From Pseudomonas sp. (GTDB lineage: Bacteria > Pseudomonadota > Gammaproteobacteria > Pseudomonadales > Pseudomonadaceae): a stretch of DNA of 64,000 nucleotides. The notes below the pieces were generated by a model that was given only the letters and a program-made list of their open reading frames with translations, searched no databases and was not told the origin of the DNA. The translations under genes were made by a program, and so were the position numbers. The stretch lies in contig NZ_JAUYNT010000014.1 in NCBI RefSeq assembly GCF_030698175.1, positions 62,001 to 126,000 of the forward strand. Direction: 5' to 3'. Positions 36,701 through 49,051 of this stretch are shown one piece after another (the first letter of the stretch is position 1; each line of letters begins with the position of its first letter).

Positions 36701-38541
36701 TGCCGGACTATATGCTGCCCGCCGCCTTCGTCAGCCTGCCGACGTTGCCGCTGAGCCCCAACGGCAAGCTCGACCGCAAGGCCCTGCCGCTGCCGGAATA
36801 CGGCAGCGACGGCGCTGCCCTGACGCTGCCGCGCACTGCCCAGGAGCGTGCGCTGGCGCAGGTTTGGCAAGCGGTTTTGGGACTGGAGTCGCTGGGCATC
36901 CACGATAACTTCTTCGCCCTCGGGGGGCATTCGTTGCTGGCCACTCAATTGGTGGCGCGGCTGCGCCGGCAACTGGGTGTAGAGCTGCCGCTGCGGGCGG
37001 TGTTCGAAGCACCGACCATCGCGCAGATGGCCGAACGCTTGCCCGCGAGCGATGCGCCGCTGGAGCAACCGATTCCCGTCGCATCGCGCCCGGCCTCGGG
37101 TCTCGCGGCGCTGCCGCTGTCCCACGCCCAGCAGGGCATGTGGTTTATCCAGCAGCTGGAACCGAACAGCGCCGCCTACCATATCCCCAGCGCAGCGCGG
37201 TTGCGCGGCCATCTCGATTGCGCCGCCCTGCACGCGGCGTTCCAAGCCTTGGTGCGGCGCCACGAGGCCCTGCGCACCAGTTTCCGGGAACAGAACGGCG
37301 AGCCGACTCAACTGATCCACGGCGATCTCAACCTGCCGCTGCCAGTGGTCGACCTCGGCCATCTGCCGCCCGCCGAGCGCGAAGCGGCGGCCCGCCACCT
37401 GCTGATCGAGGAAGCCACCCGCCCCTTCGACCTGAGCCAGGCACCGCTGCTGCGTTTGACGTTGGTGCGACTGGCGGCCGACGAGCATCTGCTGTTGGTG
37501 GTGCTGCACCACATCATCGCCGATGGCTGGTCCATGGGCGTGCTAGTCAGCGAGCTGGCGCAGCTTTATCGCGCCGCCTTGGAAGGCCGCGAAGCCGCCT
37601 TGCCGGATCTGCCGATCCAGTACGCCGACTACGCCGTCTGGCAGCGCCAGCGCCTCGACGGTGCCGGCCTGGAACGCCAGCTCGCCTACTGGCGCAGCGC
37701 CCTGGGCGAGCCCCAGGCGCCGCTGGAGCTACCCGCCGACCGACCACGGCCAGCGGCCATAAGCGGCCGTGGCGGGCGCCAGCGCTTCAGCGTCGAACTC
37801 GCCACCGCCAGTGCCTTGCACGACCTCTGCCAGCAACACGGCGCCACGCTGTTTATGGGGCTGCTCGGTGCCTTCCAAGTCTGGCTGCACGCCCATAGCG
37901 GGCGGCTCGATCCCATTGTCGGCACCGATGTGGCCAACCGTGGCCGGGCCGAAACCGAAGGCGTGGTCGGCTTCTTCCTCAACCAACTGGCGTTGCGTGC
38001 GGACCTCACCGGCAACCCGAGCTTCGCCGAGCTGCTGGCGCGGCTGCGGGTGCAAGTGCTGGATGCCTACAGCCATCAAGAGCTGCCGTTCGACAAGCTG
38101 GTGGAAGCGCTCAACCCGGTGCGCAACCTGGCCTACAGTCCGCTGTTCCAGGTCAAGCTGGTGTTGCAGAACCAGCCGCAAGGCGCCCTCGAAATGCCTG
38201 GCCTGGAGGTACTGCCGGAGTCGGTCGAACACGGCCAGGCCCAGCTCGATTTGCACCTGACCGTGGAAGAAACGCCGCACGGGCTCGACTGCACCTTCAA
38301 ATACAGCGCCGATCTGTTCGATGCCACCAGCGTCGCGGCCTTCGCCGAGGAATTCAGCGCGCTGTTGGCGCAGGTGGTTGCCACCCCAGAGGTGCACATC
38401 GCGACCCTGGCCCAGGACCTCGCCCAGCGCGCCCGCGAACGCCGCCTCACCGAACAGCGCGCCCGTAGCCAACAAGGCGTGGCGCGCCTCGGCGGCGCCC
38501 GGCGCAAATCCCTACTCACCACCGACTCCATGGAGGGCTAG
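33778..38541 (+). CDS. NRPS3: C-A(basic residue, ?Dab)-T-C
   Basis: A 1587-residue synthetase. After a short N-terminal region (MEFDAKTLAERIAKL...) C1 has HHIVADAW (residue 179). The A domain (TSGSTGKPKG about 653) gives pocket residues DGDDSTTVT(K) by hand alignment. The DG start and acidic residues at positions 239 and 278 recall Lys/Orn-type pockets; with dat in the cluster, 2,4-diaminobutyrate is the best guess, but the code is not one I recognise. The carrier has LGGHSL (Ser 1052). A second C domain with HHIIADGW (1244) ends the protein and would pass the chain to NRPS4. ATG 33778 was preferred over 33763 because GAAGAG lies upstream and residues before it are not conserved. A type II-like docking tail, Arg-rich, ends the protein. 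Confidence 0.92.
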   Translation: MEFDAKTLAERIAKLAPEKRQGFIRALADKGIRLSRLPIVPAPRSSAVPLSYAQQRLWFLQQLEPHSAAYNMPAALRLRGELDLTALQRSFDHLLQRHEALRTRFYQGEGEAEQRVHAALPLAIGETDLAGLPAVEREERLRQMIDAEANGPFDLSQGPLRLQLIRLALDEHVLLLTAHHIVADAWSLGILTRELSSCYAALRQGQNPQLPALPIQYADYALWQRNCLAGAALEPELAYWTTQLGGEQPMLELPSDRPRPKLASGRGGRHSLRLDAELSAGLNRLARERGTTLFSVLLAAFDVLLYRLSGQTDLRVGVPVANRTRVETEGLIGCFVNTLVLRAELNGQQPFVALLDQLKATSLAAQAHQELPFERLVEALQPERDLSHPPLFQVLFNLFEGQQSRRLELPGLTIEEIQREQSAAQFDLSLDMAERDGQLEACFSFNRDLFDDASIARYAGGFGRLLHGILANPSCRIGQLPLLSEAEHAALLSECQARMVLPSAELVHLRLAAQAVATPTASALVLDDCTWTYAELNQRANHIAHRLLALGLPAEARIGLCLPRGLEMVAALFGCLKAGLAFVPLDPDFPAERLAHMIEDAGIRLLLVAPETLAATHVHAQLERLDVTAIASGPVFDPAVAVHPAQLAYLMYTSGSTGKPKGVAIDHQALAGHSEVALGFFELSAADRVLQFSTFNFDGFVDQLFPALCCGACVVLRGPELWDSQEFKRRVLRHGISVADLATAYWYQLAQDFAAEPPADHGALRLVSATGEAMPPEGLSAWRQAGLAPIRLLNTYGPTEATVTASVQDCQAWASGAQPLPLQMPIGQALPGRAFYLLDRDGNLAPPGVPGELCIGGELLARGYHGRSALSAERFAPDPFGPPGSRLYRTGDLARRLADGAIEYLGRIDQQVKLRGFRIELGEIEARLQSHPAVRQALVLVREDRPGDRRLVAYLVAHAEAPAIDALREYLAETLPDYMLPAAFVSLPTLPLSPNGKLDRKALPLPEYGSDGAALTLPRTAQERALAQVWQAVLGLESLGIHDNFFALGGHSLLATQLVARLRRQLGVELPLRAVFEAPTIAQMAERLPASDAPLEQPIPVASRPASGLAALPLSHAQQGMWFIQQLEPNSAAYHIPSAARLRGHLDCAALHAAFQALVRRHEALRTSFREQNGEPTQLIHGDLNLPLPVVDLGHLPPAEREAAARHLLIEEATRPFDLSQAPLLRLTLVRLAADEHLLLVVLHHIIADGWSMGVLVSELAQLYRAALEGREAALPDLPIQYADYAVWQRQRLDGAGLERQLAYWRSALGEPQAPLELPADRPRPAAISGRGGRQRFSVELATASALHDLCQQHGATLFMGLLGAFQVWLHAHSGRLDPIVGTDVANRGRAETEGVVGFFLNQLALRADLTGNPSFAELLARLRVQVLDAYSHQELPFDKLVEALNPVRNLAYSPLFQVKLVLQNQPQGALEMPGLEVLPESVEHGQAQLDLHLTVEETPHGLDCTFKYSADLFDATSVAAFAEEFSALLAQVVATPEVHIATLAQDLAQRARERRLTEQRARSQQGVARLGGARRKSLLTTDSMEG

Positions 38542-38545
38542 TCCC

Positions 38546-39592
38546 ATGACCACTTCCCCGACCCTTGGCGGCATGCGCCGTAAAGCCATCCGCCTGGAAG
38601 AAGACGCGCTGGTGCGCTTCACTCCACTGTTTCCCGGCCAGGCATTTCCGCTGCTGTGCGAACCGGCCACCGCCGGGGTCAGCCTGCCGGCCTGGGCCGA
38701 ACGCCAGCGCGAACTGCTGGAAAGCAAGCTGCTGGAACACGGCGCCATCCTGTTTCGCGGCTTCGCCGTGGGCACCGCCGGCGAATTCGACCAGTGCATC
38801 AGCGCCCTCTCCGGCGGGGCCCTGGAGTACCGTTTCCGCGCCTCGCCGCGTACCCAGGTCGACCCGGGTCTGAACATCTACACCTCCACCGACTACCCGC
38901 AGGACCAGCGGATTTTCCCGCACAACGAGCACTCCTACTCGCCGGTGTTCCCGCTGAAGATCTTCCTCTGGTGCGACGTGGCCCCCGAGTGGCGCGGCGA
39001 GACGCCCATCGGCGATACCCGGGCCATCACCCGCGGCATAGACCCGGCGATCCGCGAGCGCTTCGCGCAGAAGGGCATCATGTACGTGCGCAACTACGGC
39101 GACGGCTTCGGCCTGCCCTGGCAGACGGTGTTCCAGACCGAGGACCGCGCCCAGGTCGAAGCTTACTGCGCCAGCGTCGGCATCGCCGTGGAGTGGAAGG
39201 CGGACAACCGCCTGCGCACCCGCCAGGTCGGTCCGGCGCTGGTGCGTCACCCACGCAGCGGCGAGACCCTGTGGTTCAACCACGCCACCTTCTTCCACGT
39301 CAGCACCTTGCCGGCCTCGGTGCGCGACGCCCTGCAGGCCGACTTCGGCGACGACGACTTACCGCAGAACACCTTCTACGGCGACGGCAGCCTGATCGAG
39401 CCCGAGGTGCTCGAACACCTGCGCGGAATCTACCTGCAGCAGATGATCGAATTCCCCTGGCAACAGGGCGACGTGCTGCTGCTGGACAACATGCTGGCGG
39501 TGCACGCGCGCAACGAGTTCAACGGCCCGCGACGCATCCTGGTGTCTATGGCCGAAGCACTAAACAGTCGCGATGTCGCCCTCAACTGCTAA
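38546..39592 (+). CDS. Second stand-alone Fe(II)/2-oxoglutarate beta-hydroxylase (SyrP-like)
   Basis: A 348-residue relative of the gene at 20342, with HxE in FPHNEHSY (about residue 128) and the distal His plus Arg in LAVHARNEFNGPRR. It begins 4 bases after the NRPS3 stop, with GGAGGG overlapping the end of that gene, and lies directly before NRPS4, whose first domain is a degenerate C-like domain and whose pocket may select His. That context suggests it hydroxylates the NRPS4 residue, i.e. a histidyl hydroxylase; an aspartyl role is equally compatible with the sequence. The start at 38546 avoids a spurious frame extending back into NRPS3. Confidence 0.85.
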   Translation: MTTSPTLGGMRRKAIRLEEDALVRFTPLFPGQAFPLLCEPATAGVSLPAWAERQRELLESKLLEHGAILFRGFAVGTAGEFDQCISALSGGALEYRFRASPRTQVDPGLNIYTSTDYPQDQRIFPHNEHSYSPVFPLKIFLWCDVAPEWRGETPIGDTRAITRGIDPAIRERFAQKGIMYVRNYGDGFGLPWQTVFQTEDRAQVEAYCASVGIAVEWKADNRLRTRQVGPALVRHPRSGETLWFNHATFFHVSTLPASVRDALQADFGDDDLPQNTFYGDGSLIEPEVLEHLRGIYLQQMIEFPWQQGDVLLLDNMLAVHARNEFNGPRRILVSMAEALNSRDVALNC

Positions 39593-39610
39593 TCCCCATT
39601 TCCTGGGAAG

Positions 39611-39638
39611 GTGCTGGCGGGACAAACCCTGCCGGCAC
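39611..39638. repeat. Imperfect stem-loop before NRPS4
   Basis: GTGCTGGCGGG and CCCTGCCGGCAC pair with one bulge around an ACAAA loop in the 76-base gap ahead of NRPS4. It has no T-tract. It may modulate read-through into NRPS4 or protect the upstream message. Confidence 0.4.
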
Positions 39639-39668
39639 TCCCTGCCCCCGATTTAAAGGCCAACGAAT

Positions 39669-44312
<4,644 letters not shown>

Positions 44313-44343
44313 CGGTGTAAAACCATCAGGTTGTACAGACCCC

Positions 44344-44365
44344 AGGATGGCTGACAACCCATCCT
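44344..44365. terminator. Stem-loop between convergent NRPS4 and DUF3325 genes
   Basis: AGGATGG / CCATCCT form a 7-base stem with an 8-base loop in the 89-base convergent gap. There is no clear T-tract, so termination is only probable. Confidence 0.4.
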
Positions 44366-44401
44366 ACGGCGCTGGCGGGCTCCTACATAAGCTGGGCGCG
44401 G

Positions 44402-44713
44402 CTAGCGGCTCAGCGCGTTTCCCAGTGATCGCAACCACTGCGAGCGCCAGGCCAGGGTAAAGGCTATGGCAAAGCCTGCCGGCGGCAGGGACAGCAGCCA
44501 GATCAAGCTGCCGAAGGCCCAACCTTGGCCGCTCACGGCCAAGCTGAGGCTTAGCGTCAAGGCAGCCCAGCCCAGCAGTCGCAGGCGGCTCTGCGGGTGC
44601 CGAAGGGCGGGGCCCATTACTGTTCGCCAATGCTTGTCCTGGGCCAGGGCCAGGCCGCTCAGACCGAGCAATTGCAAGACCAGCAAGGCGCCGCCGTATG
44701 TCAGCTCAAGCAT
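44402..44713 (-). CDS. DUF3325-like small membrane protein
   Basis: About 103 residues with three to four hydrophobic segments (GGALLVLQLLGLSGLALA, LLGWAALTLSLSLAVSG, WLLSLPPAGFAIAFTLAW). Small proteins of this type lie at the end of Pseudomonas iron-uptake operons with PepSY and DUF3649 proteins; the assignment rests on this position and the hydropathy. The start at 44713 overlaps the PepSY stop by 8 bases, so they are translationally coupled. Function unknown; a role in reducing or handling siderophore iron in the inner membrane is inferred. Confidence 0.65.
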   Translation of the reverse strand: MLELTYGGALLVLQLLGLSGLALAQDKHWRTVMGPALRHPQSRLRLLGWAALTLSLSLAVSGQGWAFGSLIWLLSLPPAGFAIAFTLAWRSQWLRSLGNALSR

Positions 44714-46253
44714 CTTCCAGCACCTCAAACGCTAACACCGCTGCCTGGGCGCGCCGCTGGCGCGTCCAGGCCCAGGTGGCCAGCAGGGCCGTGAGCAGCA
44801 GCGCGGCATCCACCCCGGCCACCGCCCCTTGTCCCTCGGTCAGAGTACGCAGCGGGTGGTCACCGCTGCTGGTCCAATTGAGCAGCGCGGCGGCCAGGGC
44901 CAGCAGGGCGATAGCCGCGCACTGGGCGCGCCAAGGTGCACGGTGCTCATCAGAGCGGTAGACGGCAAAGCAACTGTGCAAGGTCGCGCTCAGCCAAGTG
45001 CCGAAAAACAGCCAGACCTCCCAGTCCGCGCGCTGCGCCAAGCTCTCCGGCAACAGCCGGTTGGCCACCAGCATGGCCAGGGTCGCCAGTGGCAAGCCGC
45101 CGACCAGGCTGGCCGTCAGCGCCTCCATCAGGCACAGGCCGGCGCGCCCCTGGGGTAAGCGCAAGCGGCGCTTCGCGTTCCAGTAGAGCAAACCGCTGGC
45201 CAGCATCAGACAGCCGCTGACGCCGCCTAGAAAATACAGCAGGCGCAGCAGCGGCTGCTGAAAGTGCGCCACATGCAGCCCGGCCAACAGGCTAAAGGTG
45301 GCGGCCGCGGGCTTGAGCCCGGCCTGGTGCAGCAATTGTCCACTGGGGCCATCGAAGTACAGAGCCTCGGCATCCAGGCTTAGGCGCTGCGCCAGGGAGC
45401 GGCCGATTTCCACATAGGCGCGGGCATCGCCCGGGTGCCAGACACGCACAAAGGCCGGCTCACCGCCCTGCCAATGCCGCCGCGCCTGCGCCGCCATGGC
45501 GTCCAGGGACGCCAGGCTGCCGGCCTGGCCCGCCGCCGGCCGGCTAAAGGTGGCGCGCGCCTCGTGTTCAAACTCGCCGGCCTGCTCCTGATAAGCCGCC
45601 AATATCCCGGCCGGTAGATAGAGCGGAAAGCTGACGAGCAGACCGCTCAACAGCATGACCAGAAAAAACGGCAGGGCGAATACCCCGGACAGGTTGTGCA
45701 GATCCAGTAGCCGTCGTGGCGACTGGTGCGGGCGGAAACTGAAGAAATCCTTGAACAAGCGCACATGAATCAGCAGCCCGGCGCTGATCACCAGCAATCC
45801 GACCATGCTGGCCAGACCGACCAGCAGCAGGCCCAGGTTGCCCGCATTCAAGTGCAGCCTGTAGTGGAAGCGGTAGAAAAAATCGCCGCCCTGGCTACCA
45901 GCCGGGGCCAGTAGCTGGCCAGTGCCCGGGTCGATAAACCAGCTGTGCCCTTCACCCTGCAGATCCCAGGTCTGCAGGCGGAGCAACGGCACCCGACTGC
46001 TGGGCAGCTCCACATACCATTGTTCCAGCGCCCGTCCCGCAATCAGGGGTTCAACCAGCGGGCGCACCTGACGATCCAAGGACAGCTCGGCGGCAGCCTC
46101 TGGCAGCCGCGTCTGCGGCAGCATCCAGCGGTCCAGTTCGCTGTCGTACAGGGCCAGGCTGCCCATAAAGAACGCCACGAACAGCAGCCCGGCGCAGCCC
46201 AGGCCGAGCACGCTGTGCAGCCAGAGCATGGCCTGGCGCAAGCTGGTAAACAT
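44706..46253 (-). CDS. PepSY-domain iron-regulated inner-membrane protein
   Basis: A 515-residue membrane protein with a first transmembrane helix in LHSVLGLGCAGLLFVAFFMG, later helices in LLLVGLASMVGLLVISAGLLI and FFLVMLLSGLLVSFPLYL, and a periplasmic PepSY-like segment. HxH-type residues near the helices (LHSVLG, LHNLSGVFALPF, LHVAHFQQPLL) are typical of this family, thought to carry haem and to reduce ferric siderophores. The start at 46253 shares its A with the DUF3649 stop (TGATG). It is probably co-transcribed from the receptor promoter. Confidence 0.8.
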   Translation of the reverse strand: MFTSLRQAMLWLHSVLGLGCAGLLFVAFFMGSLALYDSELDRWMLPQTRLPEAAAELSLDRQVRPLVEPLIAGRALEQWYVELPSSRVPLLRLQTWDLQGEGHSWFIDPGTGQLLAPAGSQGGDFFYRFHYRLHLNAGNLGLLLVGLASMVGLLVISAGLLIHVRLFKDFFSFRPHQSPRRLLDLHNLSGVFALPFFLVMLLSGLLVSFPLYLPAGILAAYQEQAGEFEHEARATFSRPAAGQAGSLASLDAMAAQARRHWQGGEPAFVRVWHPGDARAYVEIGRSLAQRLSLDAEALYFDGPSGQLLHQAGLKPAAATFSLLAGLHVAHFQQPLLRLLYFLGGVSGCLMLASGLLYWNAKRRLRLPQGRAGLCLMEALTASLVGGLPLATLAMLVANRLLPESLAQRADWEVWLFFGTWLSATLHSCFAVYRSDEHRAPWRAQCAAIALLALAAALLNWTSSGDHPLRTLTEGQGAVAGVDAALLLTALLATWAWTRQRRAQAAVLAFEVLEDA

Positions 46254-46558
46254 CAGCTGGCTCCCCAACTGCGGCCGAGCATCTTGAACAACACGCCAGC
46301 CACCAGCAGCGCGGCCCAAAGCCGCAGCGGGCGCGGCGCGGCAAAAGCCACTAGGGCGACCACCGGATAGAGCACTAAGCCCAGCAAACTACTGAAAATC
46401 ACCGCTTCGCTGCGCGCCAACCCCAGTTGCAACAGGATGCCGGCCGCACACTCCGTAAGCGTCCAGATAAAGCCATAGCTGCCGATGAGCACGGCGAGCA
46501 GATAAGCACCACGGGCCAGGGCCGTCGGTTTTCCAAGCAGTTTGGCTGCGCTGGGCAC
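46253..46558 (-). CDS. DUF3649-like small membrane protein
   Basis: About 101 residues with three hydrophobic segments (LLAVLIGSYGFIWTL, VIFSSLLGLVLYPVVALVAF, LWAALLVAGVLFKML). It belongs by context to the DUF3649/PepSY/DUF3325 set seen after TonB-dependent receptors. The start is decided by the ribosome binding site: GGAGG lies 5 bases before a GTG at 46558, whereas the longer frame would start at a TTG inside that very GGAGG region. It is followed by overlapping translation of the PepSY gene. Confidence 0.65.
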   Translation of the reverse strand: MPSAAKLLGKPTALARGAYLLAVLIGSYGFIWTLTECAAGILLQLGLARSEAVIFSSLLGLVLYPVVALVAFAAPRPLRLWAALLVAGVLFKMLGRSWGAS

Positions 46559-46668
46559 AGGTTCCTCCAAAAAGACAAAAGGCCCGACCCTCGTGTAAGG
46601 GCCGGACCATGGGTATTGCTTAGCGCATTAGGCAAGGGTGGGCTAAAGCCCACGCTAGGACACTGCCA

Positions 46669-46691
46669 TCGCGGATAAATCCGCTCCTACA
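46669..46691. repeat. Single REP sequence
   Basis: TCGCGGATAAATCCGCTCCTACA matches one arm of the REPINs at 33463 and 33634. It lies between the receptor gene and DUF3649, next to a second small inverted repeat (GTGGGCTAAAGCCCAC, about 46638-46653). Either could reduce read-through between the two genes. Confidence 0.75.
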
Positions 46692-46708
46692 AGGCGCGTA
46701 TACAGCGT

Positions 46709-48892
46709 TTAGAACTTGGCGCGCAGGGTCAGGGTCGCAGCACGTGGGTCGCCCCAGATATTGCCGTCCTGCGGGTTGTTGATGCGCTGGTAGTACTTCT
46801 TGTCGGTCAGGTTGGTCGCCAGTACATCGGCCGACAGCTGCGGGGTAATTTGATAACCCACACCGGCATCGAACAATGTGTAGCCGCCCTGCTCCAGCTT
46901 GACGTCGTTGATCCCGAACGCAGCGAAATTGGTCTTGGTATAGGCCTCGCTGACCGCATTCATGCCGCCTTGCACACTCCAGCGCTGCCACTCGCCCGGC
47001 AGCTGATACTGGCTCCAGACCCGCAGGATATGCTTGGGCGTATAGAGCTCGGTGCTCTCCTCGCTGCGGTGGATCTTGTGGGTGTAGCTGTAGTTGGCGT
47101 TAAGGGTCCAGTCCTCGGCCAGTTGGCCGCTGAGCTCCGTCTCGTAACCACGGCTGCGCGCCTTACCGCCGGCGATGGCGGCACTAGAATCGGTGAGGTC
47201 CGGGGTAGCGCGGTTCTGTTCTTCTACCTGGAACAGCGCGAAAGAGGCGGTCAGCGCGCCATCCAGGTATTCGCCCTTGACCCCGGTTTCCCACTGTTCG
47301 CCTTCCAGAGGGGTGAGCATCTTGCCGTTGATGTCCCGCGTTCTGGCATTGTGCGGCTGGAACACCTCGGCATAGCTGGCGTAGAGGGAGTAAGTATCCG
47401 TCAGGTCATAGACCAGGCCGGCGAAGGGAATAAATTTCCCGTCGATGTTTTTCTCTTCATTCACGGCCGTCAAGCCTGTGACCTTGGGAGTGGTGTTATT
47501 GCTGAAGTCCCACCAGCTTAGGCGCCCGCCCAGCACCAGGGTCAGCGGATCGGCCAGGCTCAGGCGCAGGTTGCTGTAGAGACCGTGTTGACGGGTATCA
47601 GCGAAAATATCCTGCTGGGGATCGAACACAGGTTGAGCAACGTCGATTTGCGGGTCGAACAGATCCACAGACCCGCGAGGTACGAAGTCGTAATCCCCTT
47701 TATTGAAGAATTCGGAACGGCTGTAGTTGGCCCCAACCAGCAGCTTATGCTCGCGACCGAGCAGGCTGAACGGCCCGTCGACATAGGCATCCACCTCGTT
47801 CTGCTCTTCACGGTAGTCGAAGCGGATGGCGCTGATACTCACCCGATTAGTCGTCGGGTTTATACCACCGGCATTACGCGCATAGGCTTGGGTCAGGTCG
47901 AAATTATTATCGGCATGGCGCAGGGAAAGCTTGGCCTTCCAGCCAGCAGCCAGGTGCTGCTCCAGCTCGGCGAAGACGCTGTCGCTCCAGAAGTAGTCGC
48001 GGTTCCAGTCGGCGCCATAGAAATTGGAACGCGACGGATCAGCCAGGGACATTTGCCATTGGCCGCCCGCGTCCCGGGACAGATAGGCCGGCAGCGAGCG
48101 CTGGGCGCCGCGGGCATCCACTTCCTGATGGCTGGCGCCCAAGGTCAGCAGCGTGTCTGGGGTCAGATCGGCTTCCACCACGCCATAAAACAGATTGCTC
48201 TTTTCATCGCCGCCGTCGTAATAGAAATGGCGGTCACGCTGACTCATCACCGCACGGCCACGGATATTGCCGCTCTCGGTCAACGGTCCGGTCACATCGA
48301 GCATGCTCCGGTAGTCGTCCCAGGAACCGGCGCTCAACTCACCGGAAACAGCCGCCTCGGCCTGCGGGCGCTTGCGCACCAGGTTGATGCTGCCGCCGGT
48401 GCCACCGGTACCGTTGAGGATGCCGGCCGGGCCCTTGAGCACTTCCACCCGCTCGTACATCGCCAGATCCGGCGAGAGGAAGAGGCGGTTGTCCATGGTG
48501 GTGGGCGTGCCATCCAGCTGCAGCGAGTTGATCTCAAACCCGCGGGCGAAATAAGTCACGCGGTTGGCGTCGATGCGCTGCACCGTCACCCCGCCCACCT
48601 GCTTCATGGCCTGTTCCAGGGTGTAGAGGTTCTGCTCCTCGATACGCTCCTGACCGACCACATTGACCGTTTGCGGCACTTCGCGCAGCTTGACCGGGGT
48701 CTTCGAACCCACAGTCACCCGCGTCTCAGCGTGCTGTGCGCCAGTGACTGTCTGCGCGGGCAGATCCAGGGCTTCAGCCTGTTGCTCCGCCCAGGACGTA
48801 CCCGAGCAGGCGATGCCTGTCAGCATAAATGGCAACAACAAACGCTTGGAAACCTGCCTAACCGGCTTTGACTGCTTACCCCGATGCCGCAT
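46709..48892 (-). CDS. TonB-dependent siderophore receptor
   Basis: Outer-membrane receptor, about 727 residues including a signal peptide ending near SWA. The plug domain has LREVPQTVNVVGQERIEEQN, VTVQRIDANRVTYFARGF and VLKGPAGILNGTGGTGGSINL, and the barrel ends in Phe (TLRAKF), the usual last residue of outer-membrane barrels. There is no N-terminal signalling (STN) domain between the signal peptide and the plug, so it should not signal to a FecR-type anti-sigma factor. The start at 48892 (MRHRGK) has GGGAGGGAG just upstream. A strong Fur box lies 33 bases before it. By position it should import the siderophore made by this locus. Confidence 0.93.
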   Translation of the reverse strand: MRHRGKQSKPVRQVSKRLLLPFMLTGIACSGTSWAEQQAEALDLPAQTVTGAQHAETRVTVGSKTPVKLREVPQTVNVVGQERIEEQNLYTLEQAMKQVGGVTVQRIDANRVTYFARGFEINSLQLDGTPTTMDNRLFLSPDLAMYERVEVLKGPAGILNGTGGTGGSINLVRKRPQAEAAVSGELSAGSWDDYRSMLDVTGPLTESGNIRGRAVMSQRDRHFYYDGGDEKSNLFYGVVEADLTPDTLLTLGASHQEVDARGAQRSLPAYLSRDAGGQWQMSLADPSRSNFYGADWNRDYFWSDSVFAELEQHLAAGWKAKLSLRHADNNFDLTQAYARNAGGINPTTNRVSISAIRFDYREEQNEVDAYVDGPFSLLGREHKLLVGANYSRSEFFNKGDYDFVPRGSVDLFDPQIDVAQPVFDPQQDIFADTRQHGLYSNLRLSLADPLTLVLGGRLSWWDFSNNTTPKVTGLTAVNEEKNIDGKFIPFAGLVYDLTDTYSLYASYAEVFQPHNARTRDINGKMLTPLEGEQWETGVKGEYLDGALTASFALFQVEEQNRATPDLTDSSAAIAGGKARSRGYETELSGQLAEDWTLNANYSYTHKIHRSEESTELYTPKHILRVWSQYQLPGEWQRWSVQGGMNAVSEAYTKTNFAAFGINDVKLEQGGYTLFDAGVGYQITPQLSADVLATNLTDKKYYQRINNPQDGNIWGDPRAATLTLRAKF

Positions 48893-48924
48893 TGAACTCC
48901 CTCCCCGATGACTCAAATAGAATC

Positions 48925-48943
48925 AATAATGATAATGATTTGC
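48925..48943 (-). promoter_or_regulatory. Fur box upstream of the TonB-dependent receptor
   Basis: CAATAATGATAATGATTTG contains an almost complete GATAATGAT-type Fur core. It lies in the short space between the receptor start and the exporter stop, so it must govern the receptor operon. Confidence 0.85.
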
Positions 48944-48972
48944 AATAGTATCTAAATGTTAACCAGCGCCAC

Positions 48973-48989
48973 AACCCCCGCGCGGGGTT
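48973..48989 (-). terminator. Hairpin after the exporter gene
   Basis: AACCCC and GGGGTT pair across a 5-base loop in the 159-base gap following the exporter stop codon. The following T-run is poor (TTGTGG on the minus strand), so it is a weak terminator candidate. Confidence 0.4.
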
Positions 48990-49051
48990 AACCCATGAAT
49001 TTACTCAGGGGGCTGGGCAACTCCGCATAACAGGCCAAGGCCCTCCCCAGC

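Noticed and set aside
38321..38545. Extended start for the second stand-alone hydroxylase overlapping NRPS3
   Set aside because: The extension is a frame-shifted shadow of NRPS3; ATG 38546 has GGAGGG upstream and starts right after the NRPS3 stop.
39611..39638. Intrinsic terminator before NRPS4
   Set aside because: The stem is strong but has no T-tract on either strand, so I list it only as a stem-loop.
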